Of a stretch of DNA of 64,000 nucleotides, positions 1 to 8,983 are shown in pieces. Numbering within the stretch: the first letter of the stretch is position 1; every line of letters starts with the position of its first letter. The DNA is from Massilia terrae (GTDB lineage Bacteria; Pseudomonadota; Gammaproteobacteria; Burkholderiales; Burkholderiaceae_D): assembly GCF_024753145.1 (NCBI RefSeq), contig NZ_JANUGU010000005.1:248001-312000 (forward strand). The letters are read 5' to 3'. The position numbers and the translations under genes were made by a program. Below the pieces are notes generated by a model, which was not told the origin of the DNA, did no database searches, and was given only the letters and a program-made list of their open reading frames with translations.

Positions 1-48
1 CAGGACGATGGTGGCGATGCGCGTCCAGCTGCCGTTACGGGGCTCCAT
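1..48 (-). CDS. Possible N-terminus of the next minus-strand gene (partial)
   Basis: An ATG on the minus strand at 48 opens a frame that runs off the left edge and begins MEPRNGSWTRIATIVL. The hydrophobic turn at IATIVL could start a membrane segment. It lies 15 bases after the stop of the SCO gene, so it could be the next gene of the same transcription unit. No clear ribosome binding site precedes it and only 16 residues are visible, so no function can be given. Confidence 0.35.
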   Translation of the reverse strand, partial: MEPRNGSWTRIATIVL

Positions 49-63
49 GCGCGCGCCGCGGGG

Positions 64-657
64 TCAGGTCAGCAGCTGCTTGATGTCGTGCACCAGCGGC
101 GCCGGGCCCTGGCCATGGCGGACAAACAGGCGCAGCTTGCCATCGCGGTCGAACACGTAGGTGCCGGCGGTGTGGTCGATCGAGTAGTTGTCGGGCGAGC
201 TGCCCTGGACGCGGGTGTAGAAGACCTTGAATTCCTTGGCCACCGCCGCGGTCTGCTCGGGCGTGCCGTACAGGCCGACGAAGCGCGGGTCGAAGGCCGG
301 CACGTAGCTCTTGAGCAAGTCCGGCTTGTCGCGTTCCGGGTCGAGGGTGATGAACAGCACCTGCACCTTGTCGGCCTGCGGGCCGAGCTGCTTCATCACG
401 TTGGCCATTTCGGCCATCGTGGTCGGGCACACGTCCGGGCACTGGGTGTAGCCGAAGAACACCAGCACCACCTTGCCCTTGTAGTCCGCCAGGGTGCGCG
501 GCTTGCCGTTGAAGTCGTTGAGGGCGAAGTCGCGCGCGTAGCCGAGGCCGGTGACGTCGGTGTTGTCGAAGCTGGGCTTGGCTGCCGGCTTGTCGCAGCC
601 GGCGAGCGGGACCGCCACCAGCGCGGCCATTGCCAGGGAGGTGAGCAGTCGTTTCAT
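64..657 (-). CDS. SCO1/SenC family copper chaperone lipoprotein
   Basis: This is a 197-residue thioredoxin-fold protein of the SCO/SenC family, which delivers copper to or reduces the CuA site of cytochrome c oxidase subunit II. The copper motif CPDVC is at residues 73-77 and a downstream histidine follows in the IDHTAG stretch, as the family requires. The N-terminus has a lipoprotein signal with lipobox LAGC (Cys21), so it should be anchored in the membrane facing the periplasm. I chose the ATG at 657 because the signal peptide begins there; an upstream extension to 729 would precede the signal with unrelated residues. It closes the cytochrome oxidase assembly cluster and begins one base after the ctaB stop. 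Confidence 0.9.
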   Translation of the reverse strand: MKRLLTSLAMAALVAVPLAGCDKPAAKPSFDNTDVTGLGYARDFALNDFNGKPRTLADYKGKVVLVFFGYTQCPDVCPTTMAEMANVMKQLGPQADKVQVLFITLDPERDKPDLLKSYVPAFDPRFVGLYGTPEQTAAVAKEFKVFYTRVQGSSPDNYSIDHTAGTYVFDRDGKLRLFVRHGQGPAPLVHDIKQLLT

Positions 658-658
658 G

Positions 659-1552
659 TCAGAACTTGTAGTAGTGATCGACCAGCAGGGCCGCGAACAG
701 CAGCGACAGGTAAATGATGGACCAGGCAAAAGTCTTGCGCGCGATGAGGTCGGTGTAGCGTTTCCACACCAGCCAGGCGTAGCGCAGGAAAATGCCGTTC
801 AGGACCACGGCGGAGGCCAGGTACAGCAGGCCGCTCATGCCGCAGGCGAAAGGCAGCAGCGTGGTGGCGGCCAGCACCACCGTGTACAGCCAGACGTTCA
901 GGCCGGTGAACTCCATGCCGTGCGTGATCGGCAGCATCGGCAGGCCGGAGCGCTTGTAGTCGTCGCGGCGGTACATCGCCAGCGCCCAGAAGTGCGGCGG
1001 GGTCCAGACGAAAATGATCAGCACCAGCAGCCAGGCCTGCATCGGCACCTGGTCGGCCACGGCGGCCCAGCCCAGCGCCGGCGGCATCGCGCCCGACAGG
1101 CCGCCGATGACGATGTTCTGCGGCGTGGCAGGCTTGAGCAGGATGGTGTAGATGACGGCGTAGCCGACGAAGGTGATGAAGGTCAGCCACATGGTGAGCG
1201 GATTGACCTGGGTGTACAGCACCCACATGCCGGCGCCACCGAGCAGGCCGGAGAAGGACAGGGTCTGGGCGCGGGTCAGCTCACCCATGGCGGTGGCGCG
1301 GCGCGCGGTGCGGGCCATGCGCGCATCGATCTCGGCTTCCACCAGGCAGTTGACGGCGAACGCGGCGCCGGCCAGCAGCCAGATGCCGATGGTGCCGTAG
1401 ATCAGCGGCTGCCAGCCAGGGAAGCCGTCGGTCGACAGGAACATGCCGATCACCGCACAGAACACTGCCAGCTGCGTGACGCGCGGCTTGGTCAGGGCCC
1501 AGTACTGGGCGAAACGGGTGGGCGGCTTGTGGATCGCGGTCTGTGTGGTCAT
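659..1552 (-). CDS. ctaB: Protoheme IX farnesyltransferase
   Basis: This UbiA-family prenyltransferase of 297 residues adds a farnesyl group to heme b to make heme O, the precursor of heme A in the aa3 oxidase. It is a polytopic inner-membrane protein with the aspartate-rich prenyl-binding region around [15 protein letters not shown] and a second one in the YKRSGLPML loop. The start MTTQTAIHK at 1552 gives the usual family length; the frame is open further upstream but lacks family sequence there. Its first four bases overlap the ctaA stop, so ctaA and ctaB are translationally coupled. It sits between ctaA and the SCO chaperone. The name cyoE is used for the orthologue in other operons. Confidence 0.95.
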   Translation of the reverse strand: MTTQTAIHKPPTRFAQYWALTKPRVTQLAVFCAVIGMFLSTDGFPGWQPLIYGTIGIWLLAGAAFAVNCLVEAEIDARMARTARRATAMGELTRAQTLSFSGLLGGAGMWVLYTQVNPLTMWLTFITFVGYAVIYTILLKPATPQNIVIGGLSGAMPPALGWAAVADQVPMQAWLLVLIIFVWTPPHFWALAMYRRDDYKRSGLPMLPITHGMEFTGLNVWLYTVVLAATTLLPFACGMSGLLYLASAVVLNGIFLRYAWLVWKRYTDLIARKTFAWSIIYLSLLFAALLVDHYYKF

Positions 1553-2697
1553 GGTTGGAGGCTTGCGGGCGCAGCGGCTTGACGACTTGGAACGTGAACC
1601 GCGGCCAGTTGATACTTGGCCTTGTAGTTTAACATGGTCACCAGAAGGACGAGCAGGGCCGCCCCGGCGTTGTGCAGCACGGCGATGGCAAGCGGGAAAC
1701 TTAAGTAAACAGTGGCAACACCGGTCAGGGCTTGCAGGGCCAGCGCGGCCGCCAGCCATTTGGCCACCGGACGCAGCGCCGCGTGCGGCCAAGCGCGCCA
1801 GATGGTTGCCGCCAGCACAACAACGACGATGGCCGCGAAGTTACGGTGCACCCAATGGATCGCGGTCAGCGCCGAGAACGGCAGGTAGTGGCCAGCCGCG
1901 GTCTTGCCCAACTCGCGCCACAGGGTGAAGCCGTGTTCGAAGTCCATCGGCGGGACCCAGTGGCCATTGCAAGTCGGGAAATGGTCGCAGGCCAGGGTCG
2001 CGTAGTTAGTGCTTACCCACCCGCCCAGGAACAGCTGCAGCGCCAGCACGACAGCCGAGGCGAGCGCGAGCCGGCGCACCTGGCGCAGGCCGGCCGGACG
2101 GGGATCCGGCTGCGGCGGCTTGAGGATATTGTCTTCCTGGCCACCCAGCCAGACCAGCAGCGCCAGCAGGCCCAGTCCCAGCAGCAGGTGGGTGGTGACG
2201 ATGATCGGCTGCAGCTTCAGGGTCACGGTCCAGGCGCCGAACGCGCCCTGCAGGCAGACCCAGCCGAACAGCAGGGTCGGCATCAGCGGTGCGAAGGCGC
2301 GGTTTTGCGAGCGGCGCCATTGCAGCCAGGACTTGATCATCAGCGTCAGGATCAGCACGCCGATGCCCATCGCGATGTAGCGGTGGATCATCTCGATCCA
2401 GGCCTTGAACACGGTCACCGGGCCCGTCGGCATGGCGGCCTCGGCGGCGGAAATCTGGGCGTGGGCGAGGAAGGGGTTGGCCAGGCCGTAGCAGCCGGGC
2501 CAGTCCGGGCAGCCGAGGCCGGAGTCGGTCAGGCGCGTGAAGCCGCCGAACACGATCAGGTCGAAGCAGAGGAAGGCCGCGACCCAGACCAGCTTGCGGT
2601 ACTTGTTGGCGTCGGCCGACATCCACACCATCGACAGCGGCAGGCAGGCGGCCAGCAGGCCGGTGACGCCGAGTTGGACCAGGGTCGAGACTTGCAT
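1549..2697 (-). CDS. ctaA: Heme A synthase (COX15/CtaA)
   Basis: This is a 382-residue polytopic membrane protein of the COX15/CtaA family, which oxidises heme O to heme A. Eight hydrophobic segments and the paired histidine signatures are visible, for example [19 protein letters not shown] and the second-half WVHRNFAA. The segment [12 protein letters not shown] contains the conserved cysteine pair found in many family members. I took the start [10 protein letters not shown] at 2697, which gives a full-length family protein; the preceding gene ends three bases before it. It works with ctaB (4-base overlap) to supply heme A to the oxidase encoded upstream on the same strand. Confidence 0.94.
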   Translation of the reverse strand: MQVSTLVQLGVTGLLAACLPLSMVWMSADANKYRKLVWVAAFLCFDLIVFGGFTRLTDSGLGCPDWPGCYGLANPFLAHAQISAAEAAMPTGPVTVFKAWIEMIHRYIAMGIGVLILTLMIKSWLQWRRSQNRAFAPLMPTLLFGWVCLQGAFGAWTVTLKLQPIIVTTHLLLGLGLLALLVWLGGQEDNILKPPQPDPRPAGLRQVRRLALASAVVLALQLFLGGWVSTNYATLACDHFPTCNGHWVPPMDFEHGFTLWRELGKTAAGHYLPFSALTAIHWVHRNFAAIVVVVLAATIWRAWPHAALRPVAKWLAAALALQALTGVATVYLSFPLAIAVLHNAGAALLVLLVTMLNYKAKYQLAAVHVPSRQAAAPASLQP

Positions 2698-2699
2698 GA

Positions 2700-3302
2700 T
2701 CAGCCGATAGCCGAAGCCGCGAGCAGCTTCTTGACGTCCTTGTACATTTTCTGCGGGGCCGGGTCGGCCGGGAAGCGCATCATCAGGTTGCCGAGCGGGT
2801 CGACGATGTAGATGTGGTCCTCGATCTTGCCGCCCTCTTCCACCGGCAGCCACTTGGCGACCGCTGCCGGGTCGGCGTGCAGCATGTGCATGCCGTCGTA
2901 TTCGCGGATCAGCATGGTGTCGATCTGCTCGCGGTCGGTGATCAGCCAGACGCGCTCGATGCGGTCCATTTCCTTGCCCTGCATCAGGCGCTCCTGGCGC
3001 ATGGTGTAGAGCTGCTTCTGGCACGCTTCGGCGCAGGCGCCGCCGCCGGCTTTCACCATCAGCCACTTGCCCTTGTAAGCGTCCAGCCCTTCCGGCTGGC
3101 CGGCCAGGGTCGTGCTGGACAGCGGCGGGATCGGGTGCTGGCGCGGGTCGATCAGCGCGCCATAGTTGCTGCGCGAGGTCGGCTTGATCACGTAGTAGGT
3201 GAAGTAGGAGGCGATCACCGGCGAGGCGCACACGGCCATGATCGCGAGCATCTTCCAGCGGCCGCGCTTAACGGGGGCCGGGGTCGTCGTGTTTTGATCC
3301 AC
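2700..3302 (-). CDS. Membrane-anchored SCO-like protein of the oxidase cluster
   Basis: This 200-residue protein has one N-terminal membrane helix (about residues 18-38) and a periplasmic thioredoxin-like domain. It carries CAEAC (Cys90 and Cys94), which matches the CxxxC copper or redox motif of SCO proteins, and a downstream histidine in IEDHIYIVD. The start is a GTG at 3302 with AGGA about seven bases before it; the gene overlaps the end of surf1 by 35 bases. Position inside the assembly cluster points to a role in CuA maturation or in keeping cysteines reduced. It is clearly different from the SCO lipoprotein at 64-657. A specific function is an inference. Confidence 0.75.
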   Translation of the reverse strand: MDQNTTTPAPVKRGRWKMLAIMAVCASPVIASYFTYYVIKPTSRSNYGALIDPRQHPIPPLSSTTLAGQPEGLDAYKGKWLMVKAGGGACAEACQKQLYTMRQERLMQGKEMDRIERVWLITDREQIDTMLIREYDGMHMLHADPAAVAKWLPVEEGGKIEDHIYIVDPLGNLMMRFPADPAPQKMYKDVKKLLAASAIG

Positions 3303-3999
3303 TGCGAAATCCTGTTATCACAAAGAAGAGGAAGGCCATGGTGGCCAGCCCGTACCACTGCAGCGCGTAGCCCTGGTGGGTCTCGATGCCGGTCGATGGC
3401 AGCGGCCAGTCGCGCACCAGCGCGTCGCCCTGTTCCTTCGGTCCGGTCTGTTCAATAAAAAACGGCTGGAGCGGCAGGCCGCTGGCCTGCGCAAACTGTA
3501 CCGGCGTCACGTTCTGCACGATGGCGCCGGGCTTGAGCGGCGCCGCAGTGCCCAGCTGGAGCACGTGGCCGAGATCGCTTCTGACGGTGCCTTCGATCGT
3601 CGCCGGACCCGCCGGCGTCGCGTAGGACGGGCGGCGATCATGCACCTTGGGATCGGCCGGCAGCCAGCCGCGTGCGACCAGCACATAGGTCTCCGCGCCC
3701 GCTATTTTAAACGGCATCAGCAAATAAAACCCGCTTCTCCCCTGGTAGGGCCGGTTGTCCATGAACACGGGCCAGCCCGGCATGAACTGTCCGGTAAGGC
3801 GCACGTGGCGGAACTCGGGCGGGATGGTGGACGGGCCGAGGTCGAGCGGAGGCTGGGTGCTTTGCTGGGCGATGCGGTCGCGCAGCGCGATCTTCCCGGC
3901 GGCGCGGCGTTCCTGCCAGTTGCCGAGCGCTATGCCGAGGGCGACCAGGAGAATGGTCGCGATCAGGGGAATGGGCCGAAAACGGAAGCGCAGACGCAT
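3268..3999 (-). CDS. SURF1 family oxidase assembly protein
   Basis: This 243-residue SURF1 protein helps insert heme A into subunit I of cytochrome oxidase. The family pattern of two membrane helices flanking a periplasmic loop is clear. The first is at about residues 10-28, followed by the signature GNWQERRAAGK; the second is at about 215-232, after HQGYALQWYGLA. The central loop has the expected MDNRPYQGRSGFYLLMPF stretch. ATG at 3999 gives a normal family length. It overlaps the next assembly gene by 35 bases and is divergent from the small twin-helix gene at 4036, with only 36 bases between the two starts. Confidence 0.93.
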   Translation of the reverse strand: MRLRFRFRPIPLIATILLVALGIALGNWQERRAAGKIALRDRIAQQSTQPPLDLGPSTIPPEFRHVRLTGQFMPGWPVFMDNRPYQGRSGFYLLMPFKIAGAETYVLVARGWLPADPKVHDRRPSYATPAGPATIEGTVRSDLGHVLQLGTAAPLKPGAIVQNVTPVQFAQASGLPLQPFFIEQTGPKEQGDALVRDWPLPSTGIETHQGYALQWYGLATMAFLFFVITGFRSGSKHDDPGPR

Positions 4000-4035
4000 T
4001 ACAATGGAGCTTCAAAAATACTTATTCGGCAGACC

Positions 4036-4239
4036 ATGAAAATCTTTGTTGCGATTGCCTTTGCGCTGATCCTCGCGAGCCTGGGCTCGGCGCTGTTCTT
4101 CCTCATGCGCGACAAGGGCAAGAGCAACCGCACGGTGCAGGCGCTGGCGATGCGGGTCGGGCTGTCGATCACGCTGTTCCTGCTGGTGCTGGGGATGTAC
4201 AAGCTGGGGTGGATACAGCCAAAAGGCCTGCCTTACTAA
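4036..4239 (+). CDS. Small twin-transmembrane protein (DUF2909)
   Basis: This 67-residue protein consists of two hydrophobic helices (about residues 4-23 and 40-58) joined by a short basic loop, MRDKGKSNRTVQ. It matches the DUF2909 small twin-helix proteins seen next to cytochrome oxidase genes in betaproteobacteria. Its role is not established; the context suggests oxidase assembly or stability. It is the only plus-strand gene in the first 9 kb, divergent from surf1 and convergent with ctaE. A palindromic repeat lies directly after its stop. Confidence 0.8.
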   Translation: MKIFVAIAFALILASLGSALFFLMRDKGKSNRTVQALAMRVGLSITLFLLVLGMYKLGWIQPKGLPY

Positions 4240-4243
4240 AAAC

Positions 4244-4345
4244 CGTCGTCCCGGCGCAGGCCGGGACCCATGCCGAGTGTGCGATTAACGCGGCCTTTGC
4301 CACAGCTCACACGGTCTATGGGTCCCGGCCTTCGCCGGGACGACG
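4244..4345. repeat. Palindromic intergenic repeat, copy 1 (two hairpins)
   Basis: Two mirror-image hairpins are separated by about 45 bases. The left arm reads CGTCGTCCCGGC, loop, GCCGGGACCCATG and the right arm reads ATGGGTCCCGGC, loop, GCCGGGACGACG. Each folds on itself and the two arms also pair with each other. It fills the gap between the convergent DUF2909 and ctaE genes and probably terminates both. It belongs to the family of nine copies listed in this window. Confidence 0.85.
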
Positions 4346-4366
4346 TTTCAACGCTAACGGATCGGC

Positions 4367-5224
4367 TTACATCCAGTAGACGATGACGTACAAGCCCAGC
4401 CACACCACGTCCACGAAGTGCCAGTACCACGCCGCCCCTTCGAACCCGAAGTGCTTATCCGGCGTAAAGTCCCCGCGCATCACACGGTACAGCATCACCG
4501 ACAGCATGATCGCGCCCATGGTCACGTGGAAGCCGTGGAAGCCGGTCAGCATGAAGAAGGTCGAACCGTAGATGCCCGACGACAGCTTCAGGTTCAGCTC
4601 GGTGTACGCGTGGTGGTACTCATAGGCCTGGAAGCCCATGAAGGTCGCGCCCAGCAGGATGGTCAGGAACAGCCAGAACGCGGTCTTGCCGCGATGGCCG
4701 GCGCGCAGCGCGTGGTGGGCGATGGTCAGGGTGACGCCCGAGCTGAGCAGCAGCGCGGTGTTGATGGTCGGGATCGGGAACGGGCCCATGGTGCTGAACC
4801 CTTCCACGGTGCCGGCCGGGCCCACGCCGCCCCAGTGGCCGGCGAAGTCGGGCCACAGCAGCTTGTGGTCGAGGTCGGCCAGCCACGGCATCGTGATCGA
4901 GCGGGCGTAGAACAGCGCGCCGAAGAAGGCGCCGAAGAACATGACTTCGGAGAAGATGAACCAGCTCATCGACCAACGGAAGGAGTTGTCGATGCGCGCG
5001 TTGTACTTGCCGCCTTCGGATTCGCTGATGGCGTCGCCGAACCAGAAGTACAGCACGGTCAGCACGCACAGGATGCCGAAAATGTTGACGTACGGCCCCC
5101 AGGGCGCACCGTTGACCCAGCCCGACGCGCCCGCCATGGTGAGCAGCATCGAAGCGCCGGCGGCCAGCGGCCACCTGGACGGGCCCGGCACGAAATAGTA
5201 CGGCGCGGTGTTTGGCAAACTCAT
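4367..5224 (-). CDS. ctaE: Cytochrome c oxidase subunit III
   Basis: Subunit III of the aa3-type oxidase stabilises subunit I and its proton uptake. The protein has about seven helices and the typical N-terminus MSLPNTAPYYFVPGPSRWP. Family stretches such as FSEVMFFGAFFGALFYAR, with the conserved membrane glutamate, FHGFHVTMGAIML, and the C-terminal WYWHFVDVVWL are present. Two start codons lie close together, 5230 and 5224. I chose 5224 because AGGAG sits six bases before it but directly abuts 5230. It lies 57 bases downstream of the DUF2970 gene in the oxidase operon and ends facing repeat copy 1. Confidence 0.96.
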   Translation of the reverse strand: MSLPNTAPYYFVPGPSRWPLAAGASMLLTMAGASGWVNGAPWGPYVNIFGILCVLTVLYFWFGDAISESEGGKYNARIDNSFRWSMSWFIFSEVMFFGAFFGALFYARSITMPWLADLDHKLLWPDFAGHWGGVGPAGTVEGFSTMGPFPIPTINTALLLSSGVTLTIAHHALRAGHRGKTAFWLFLTILLGATFMGFQAYEYHHAYTELNLKLSSGIYGSTFFMLTGFHGFHVTMGAIMLSVMLYRVMRGDFTPDKHFGFEGAAWYWHFVDVVWLGLYVIVYWM

Positions 5225-5281
5225 CTTCATCTCCTAAGTTCTAACTTATTTCTGTTGATTTGCTGCTCTTTTCTGCTTTAT

Positions 5282-5488
5282 CTACTTCGATACTGCGAAC
5301 CTGACCACCGTCACCAGGATTCCGATGAAGATCACCACCCCGATCAAGCCGGCGATGATCACGTGGATCGGATTCAGGTTCGCCGCATCGTGCTCGTAAT
5401 CCTTGCGCTTGCGCACCCCGAAGAAGGACCAGAACACCGCCTTCATGGTCGCCAGGAAGCTTGCGTTGCGGGGTTTCTGCTCGCTCAT
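5282..5488 (-). CDS. DUF2970 family small membrane protein
   Basis: This 68-residue protein has a short N-terminal amphipathic part (ATMKAVFWSFFGVRKR), a central polar region and one C-terminal membrane helix (about residues 45-64). It matches DUF2970, a family found almost only inside oxidase operons of betaproteobacteria between ctaG and ctaE. No molecular role is known; association with oxidase biogenesis is inferred from this position. It starts four bases after the ctaG stop. Confidence 0.88.
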   Translation of the reverse strand: MSEQKPRNASFLATMKAVFWSFFGVRKRKDYEHDAANLNPIHVIIAGLIGVVIFIGILVTVVRFAVSK

Positions 5489-5492
5489 CGCC

Positions 5493-6059
5493 CTATCCTT
5501 TCGGCTGCGCCGCCCCGCCGATTTCGAAGAAGGTGTACGACAGCGTAATCGTCTTCACTTCCTTCGGCAGCTTCGGATCGACGAAGAACACTACCGGCAT
5601 CTGCTTCGCTTCCTTCGGCCCGAGGGTCTGCTGCTTGAAGCAGAAGCACTCGACCTTCTTGAAGTACGGCATGGCCGACTGCGGTGCGTAGCTTGGGATC
5701 GCCTGCGCCGCCACCGTCCGGTCCTGGGTGTTGACCACCTCGTAGGTCACGGTCGTCAGCTCGCCCGGATGCACGGTGATGCTGTTCTGCGTCGGCCGGA
5801 AGCGCCACGGTCCCTGCGCGTTCGCGTCCAGTTCGACAACGATGCTGCGCGACCGGTCGACCTGGGTGTTGGCCGGCATCTTCACTGTCCCGTCCTTCTG
5901 GGTCAGCACATTGATGCCGAGCTCTTCGCAGATCTGCCGGTACAGCGGCACCATCGCGTAGCCGAATCCGAACATCACCGCGGCGACCACCACCAGCTTG
6001 CCCAGGGTGCTGCGGTTCAGGCGCAGGCGGCGGCCCGCCGATGCTTGGGTGGTGCTCAC
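5493..6059 (-). CDS. ctaG: Cytochrome c oxidase assembly protein CtaG/Cox11
   Basis: Cox11-type copper chaperone that inserts CuB into subunit I. It has one N-terminal membrane helix (LGKLVVVAAVMFGFGYAMVPLY), then a periplasmic domain. The copper motif CFCF lies in KKVECFCFKQQTLGP and is followed by the family stretch MPVVFFVDP. I prefer a GTG start at 6059 (188 residues), which follows the stop of the small upstream gene by one base and suggests coupling. A TTG at 6086 would give nine more residues and overlap that gene. Neither start has a strong ribosome binding site. Confidence 0.92.
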   Translation of the reverse strand: MSTTQASAGRRLRLNRSTLGKLVVVAAVMFGFGYAMVPLYRQICEELGINVLTQKDGTVKMPANTQVDRSRSIVVELDANAQGPWRFRPTQNSITVHPGELTTVTYEVVNTQDRTVAAQAIPSYAPQSAMPYFKKVECFCFKQQTLGPKEAKQMPVVFFVDPKLPKEVKTITLSYTFFEIGGAAQPKG

Positions 6060-6060
6060 G

Positions 6061-6168
6061 TCAGTTGAACCAGATCCGTTTGACAAAGACCATCACGAAG
6101 AAAAACAGCGGGATCATCGCGACGGCCAGCGCCGTTTTCGCATTGTTCGGTTTGGCTTGCTTTTGCAT
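6061..6168 (-). CDS. Cytochrome oxidase small assembly protein (35 residues)
   Basis: A very short gene between ctaD and ctaG. ATG at 6168 opens 35 codons: a polar, lysine-containing N-terminus (MQKQAKPNNAKTAL) followed by one hydrophobic helix ending in FVMVFVKRIWFN. Small single-helix proteins in exactly this slot are known in Burkholderiales as cytochrome oxidase small assembly proteins. It starts three bases after the ctaD stop and its own stop is one base from the proposed ctaG start, so it is embedded in the operon. Size and position are the evidence; the mechanism is unknown. Confidence 0.75.
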   Translation of the reverse strand: MQKQAKPNNAKTALAVAMIPLFFFVMVFVKRIWFN

Positions 6169-6171
6169 CGC

Positions 6172-7764
6172 TTACTTCACCGTCGGCGGATGTTCGAAGG
6201 TGTGGAACGGCGCCGGGCTCGGCACGGTCCACTCCAGGCCTTCCGCGCCTTCCCACGGCTTGTCGGCCGCCTTGGCGCCGCCACGGATGGTCGGGATCAC
6301 CACGAAGATCAGGAAGTACACCTGCGACAGGCCGAACAGGAAAGCGCCGACCGACACGATCGCGTTGAAATCGGCGAACTGGGCGGCGTAGTCCGCATAA
6401 CGGCGCGGCATGCCGGCCAGGCCCAGGAAGTGCATCGGGAAGAAGGTGACGTTGAACCAGATCAGCGAGTTCCAGAAGTGGAACTTGCCGCGGCCTTCCG
6501 GATACATGTGGCCGGTCCATTTCGGGGCCCAGTAGTAGAAGCCGGCGAACAGCGCGAACAGCGAGCCGGCCACCAGCACGTAGTGGAAGTGCGCCACCAC
6601 GTAGTAGGTGTCCTGCAGCTGGATGTCGATCGGGGTCACGGCCAGGATCAGGCCGGTGAAGCCGCCCATGGTGAACACGAAGATGAAGCCGACCGCGAAC
6701 AGCATCGGGGTTTCAAAGGTCATCGAACCGCGCCACATGGTGGCGACCCAGTTGAACACCTTCACGCCGGTCGGCACCGCGATCAGCATGGTGGCGTACA
6801 TGAAGAACAGCTGGCTGGTCACCGGCATGCCGGTGGTGAACATGTGGTGGGCCCAGACGATGAAGGACAGGATCGCGATGGAAGCGGTCGCGTACACCAT
6901 CGAGGCGTAGCCGAACAGCGGCTTGCGGGCGAAGGCCGGGACGATCTGCGAGATGATGCCGAATGCCGGCAGGATCATGATGTAGACCTCGGGATGGCCG
7001 AAGAACCAGAAGATGTGCTGGTACATCACCGGGTCGCCGCCGCCTGCCGCATTGAAGAAGCTGGTGCCGAAGTGGCGGTCGGTCAGGGTCATGGTGATGG
7101 CGCCTGCCAGCACCGGCATCACGGCGATCAGCAGGTAGGCAGTGATCAGCCAGGTCCAGCAGAACATCGGCATCTTCATCAGGGTCATGCCGGGCGCGCG
7201 CATGTTGAGGATGGTGACGATGATGTTGATCGAGCCCATGATCGACGAGGCGCCCATGATGTGCAGGGCGAAGATCGCCATGTCCATGCCCGGGCCCATC
7301 TGGGTCGACAGCGGCGCGTACAGCGTCCAGCCGGCGGCGGTGGCGCCACCCGGAACGAAGAACGACGATGCCAGCAGGATCGCGGCCGGCGGCAGCAGCC
7401 AGAACGAGAAGTTGTTCATGCGCGCGAACGCCATGTCGGACGCGCCCACCTGCAGCGGGATCATCCAGTTCGCGAAGCCGACAAATGCCGGCATGATCGC
7501 GCCGAACACCATCACGATGCCGTGCATGGTGGTCAGCTGGTTGAAGAATTCAGGCTGGAAGAACTGCAGGCCCGGCTTGAACAGCTCGGTGCGGATCATC
7601 AGGGCCAGCACGCCGCCCGACAGGAACATGGTGAACGAGAACCACAGGTACAGGGTGCCGATGTCCTTGTGGTTGGTGGCGTACAGCCAGCGTTTCAGGC
7701 CGTGCGGATGGTCGTGCGCGTGATCGTGGGCGTCGTGTGCGTGATCGAGTGTGCTGGAAGTCAT
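6172..7764 (-). CDS. ctaD: Cytochrome c oxidase subunit I
   Basis: Catalytic subunit of the aa3-type heme-copper oxidase, 530 residues with twelve helices. It binds heme a and the heme a3-CuB centre where oxygen is reduced. The family hallmarks are visible: [18 protein letters not shown] (CuB histidine and cross-linked tyrosine), [11 protein letters not shown] (two more CuB histidines) and [17 protein letters not shown] (histidines of hemes a3 and a). This is an A-type enzyme. The N-terminus is His/Asp-rich ([16 protein letters not shown]), which is common in this group and could bind metal. It lies 34 bases downstream of ctaC. Confidence 0.98.
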   Translation of the reverse strand: MTSSTLDHAHDAHDHAHDHPHGLKRWLYATNHKDIGTLYLWFSFTMFLSGGVLALMIRTELFKPGLQFFQPEFFNQLTTMHGIVMVFGAIMPAFVGFANWMIPLQVGASDMAFARMNNFSFWLLPPAAILLASSFFVPGGATAAGWTLYAPLSTQMGPGMDMAIFALHIMGASSIMGSINIIVTILNMRAPGMTLMKMPMFCWTWLITAYLLIAVMPVLAGAITMTLTDRHFGTSFFNAAGGGDPVMYQHIFWFFGHPEVYIMILPAFGIISQIVPAFARKPLFGYASMVYATASIAILSFIVWAHHMFTTGMPVTSQLFFMYATMLIAVPTGVKVFNWVATMWRGSMTFETPMLFAVGFIFVFTMGGFTGLILAVTPIDIQLQDTYYVVAHFHYVLVAGSLFALFAGFYYWAPKWTGHMYPEGRGKFHFWNSLIWFNVTFFPMHFLGLAGMPRRYADYAAQFADFNAIVSVGAFLFGLSQVYFLIFVVIPTIRGGAKAADKPWEGAEGLEWTVPSPAPFHTFEHPPTVK

Positions 7765-7798
7765 ATCAGTGTCCTGGCAATCTTTGTCTTACTTGCTA

Positions 7799-8983
7799 TC
7801 ACTTGCGAGCGGCTTTGACTTCGGCCGGCTGTACGATGTTTTCAGCTGCGTGATTCGACCAGCTGTTGCGGGTGAAGGTGATCGCGGCTGCGATTTCGGT
7901 ATCGGACAGCTGCTTCCACGACGGCATCGCCGACGGGAACTTGCCGCTGTGTTTGCCGTTCAGCACGACATCGATCTGCTCGGCTTTCGGGCCATTCACG
8001 ACCGGCGAACCGTCCAGCGAGGCGAACGCGCCCGGCACGCCCTTGCCGGTGGGCTGGTGGCAAGCCACGCAGTTGGTGGTGTAGACCTTCTCGCCACGGG
8101 TCTTCAGTTCGTCGATGGTCCAGGTCTTGTTCGGATCATCGGCCTGGGCGGCCAGCTTGGCCTTCTGCTCGCCGACCCACTTGGTGTAATCCTCGGCGGA
8201 CACCACTTTGACGACGATCGGCATGAAGGCGTGGTCCTTGCCGCACAGTTCGACGCAGCTGCCGCGGTAGGTGCCGACCTGGTCGGCCTTGAACCAGGTG
8301 TCGCGCACGAAGCCCGGGATCGCATCCTGCTTGACGGCGAAGGCCGGGATGGTCCACGAGTGGATCACGTCGTTGGCGGTGAGGACGATGCGGACCTTCT
8401 TGTTGACCGGCACGACCATCTCGTTGTCGACTTCGAGCAGGTAGTTTTCCGAGCGCTGGCCGACCGGGGCGACGCCCGGTGCGCCGACCTGCTCGCGCGG
8501 GGTGGACAGGTTGGACAGGAAGGAGATGCCTTCGCCCTCGCCCTTCAGGTAGTCATAGCCCCATTTCCACTGCATGCCGGTGACCTTGATGGTCAGGTCG
8601 GCGTTGGAGGTGTCCTTCATTGCCACCACGGTGCGGGTGGCCGGCAGCGCCATGCCGATCACGATCAGGAACGGTACGACGGTCCAGGCGATTTCGACGG
8701 CGGTGGATTCGTGGAAGGTGGCCGGTTTGTGGCCCAGCGATTTGCGGTGCTTGAACACCGAGTAGAACATGACGCCGAACACGGCGACGAAGATCACCAG
8801 GCACACCAGCATCATGTAGTTGTGCAGGCTATAGACTTCGGCAGCGATGCCGGTCACGGGTTGCTGCAGGTTCAGTTCGTAGTCAACTGGGCGCCCCGTC
8901 ACTACCGGTTCTGCCAAAGCTGGGATACTGGCCGATACTGCGAGACCGAGCATCAGAGCTTGAAGTCGCTTTGCATATGTCAT
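7799..8983 (-). CDS. ctaC: Cytochrome c oxidase subunit II with fused cytochrome c domain
   Basis: Subunit II accepts electrons at the CuA centre. The 394-residue protein has a signal peptide, two helices (about residues 55-75 and 98-118) and a cupredoxin domain. CuA ligands are visible: His208, then Cys243, Cys247, His251 and Met254 in GSCVELCGKDHAFM. A C-terminal cytochrome c domain follows, with heme motif CVACH at 305-309, as in caa3-like enzymes, so electrons may enter through a tethered cytochrome. I chose ATG at 8983, preceded by GGGGAC; a longer frame to 9088 has no family sequence before it. First gene of the operon. Confidence 0.96.
   Translation of the reverse strand: MTYAKRLQALMLGLAVSASIPALAEPVVTGRPVDYELNLQQPVTGIAAEVYSLHNYMMLVCLVIFVAVFGVMFYSVFKHRKSLGHKPATFHESTAVEIAWTVVPFLIVIGMALPATRTVVAMKDTSNADLTIKVTGMQWKWGYDYLKGEGEGISFLSNLSTPREQVGAPGVAPVGQRSENYLLEVDNEMVVPVNKKVRIVLTANDVIHSWTIPAFAVKQDAIPGFVRDTWFKADQVGTYRGSCVELCGKDHAFMPIVVKVVSAEDYTKWVGEQKAKLAAQADDPNKTWTIDELKTRGEKVYTTNCVACHQPTGKGVPGAFASLDGSPVVNGPKAEQIDVVLNGKHSGKFPSAMPSWKQLSDTEIAAAITFTRNSWSNHAAENIVQPAEVKAARK

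Noticed and set aside
5998-7818. A 606-codon plus-strand open frame opposite ctaD and neighbours
   Set aside because: It is the mirror of high-GC coding sequence; its translation is rich in Arg, His, Gln and Val without any domain, and ctaD on the other strand is certain.
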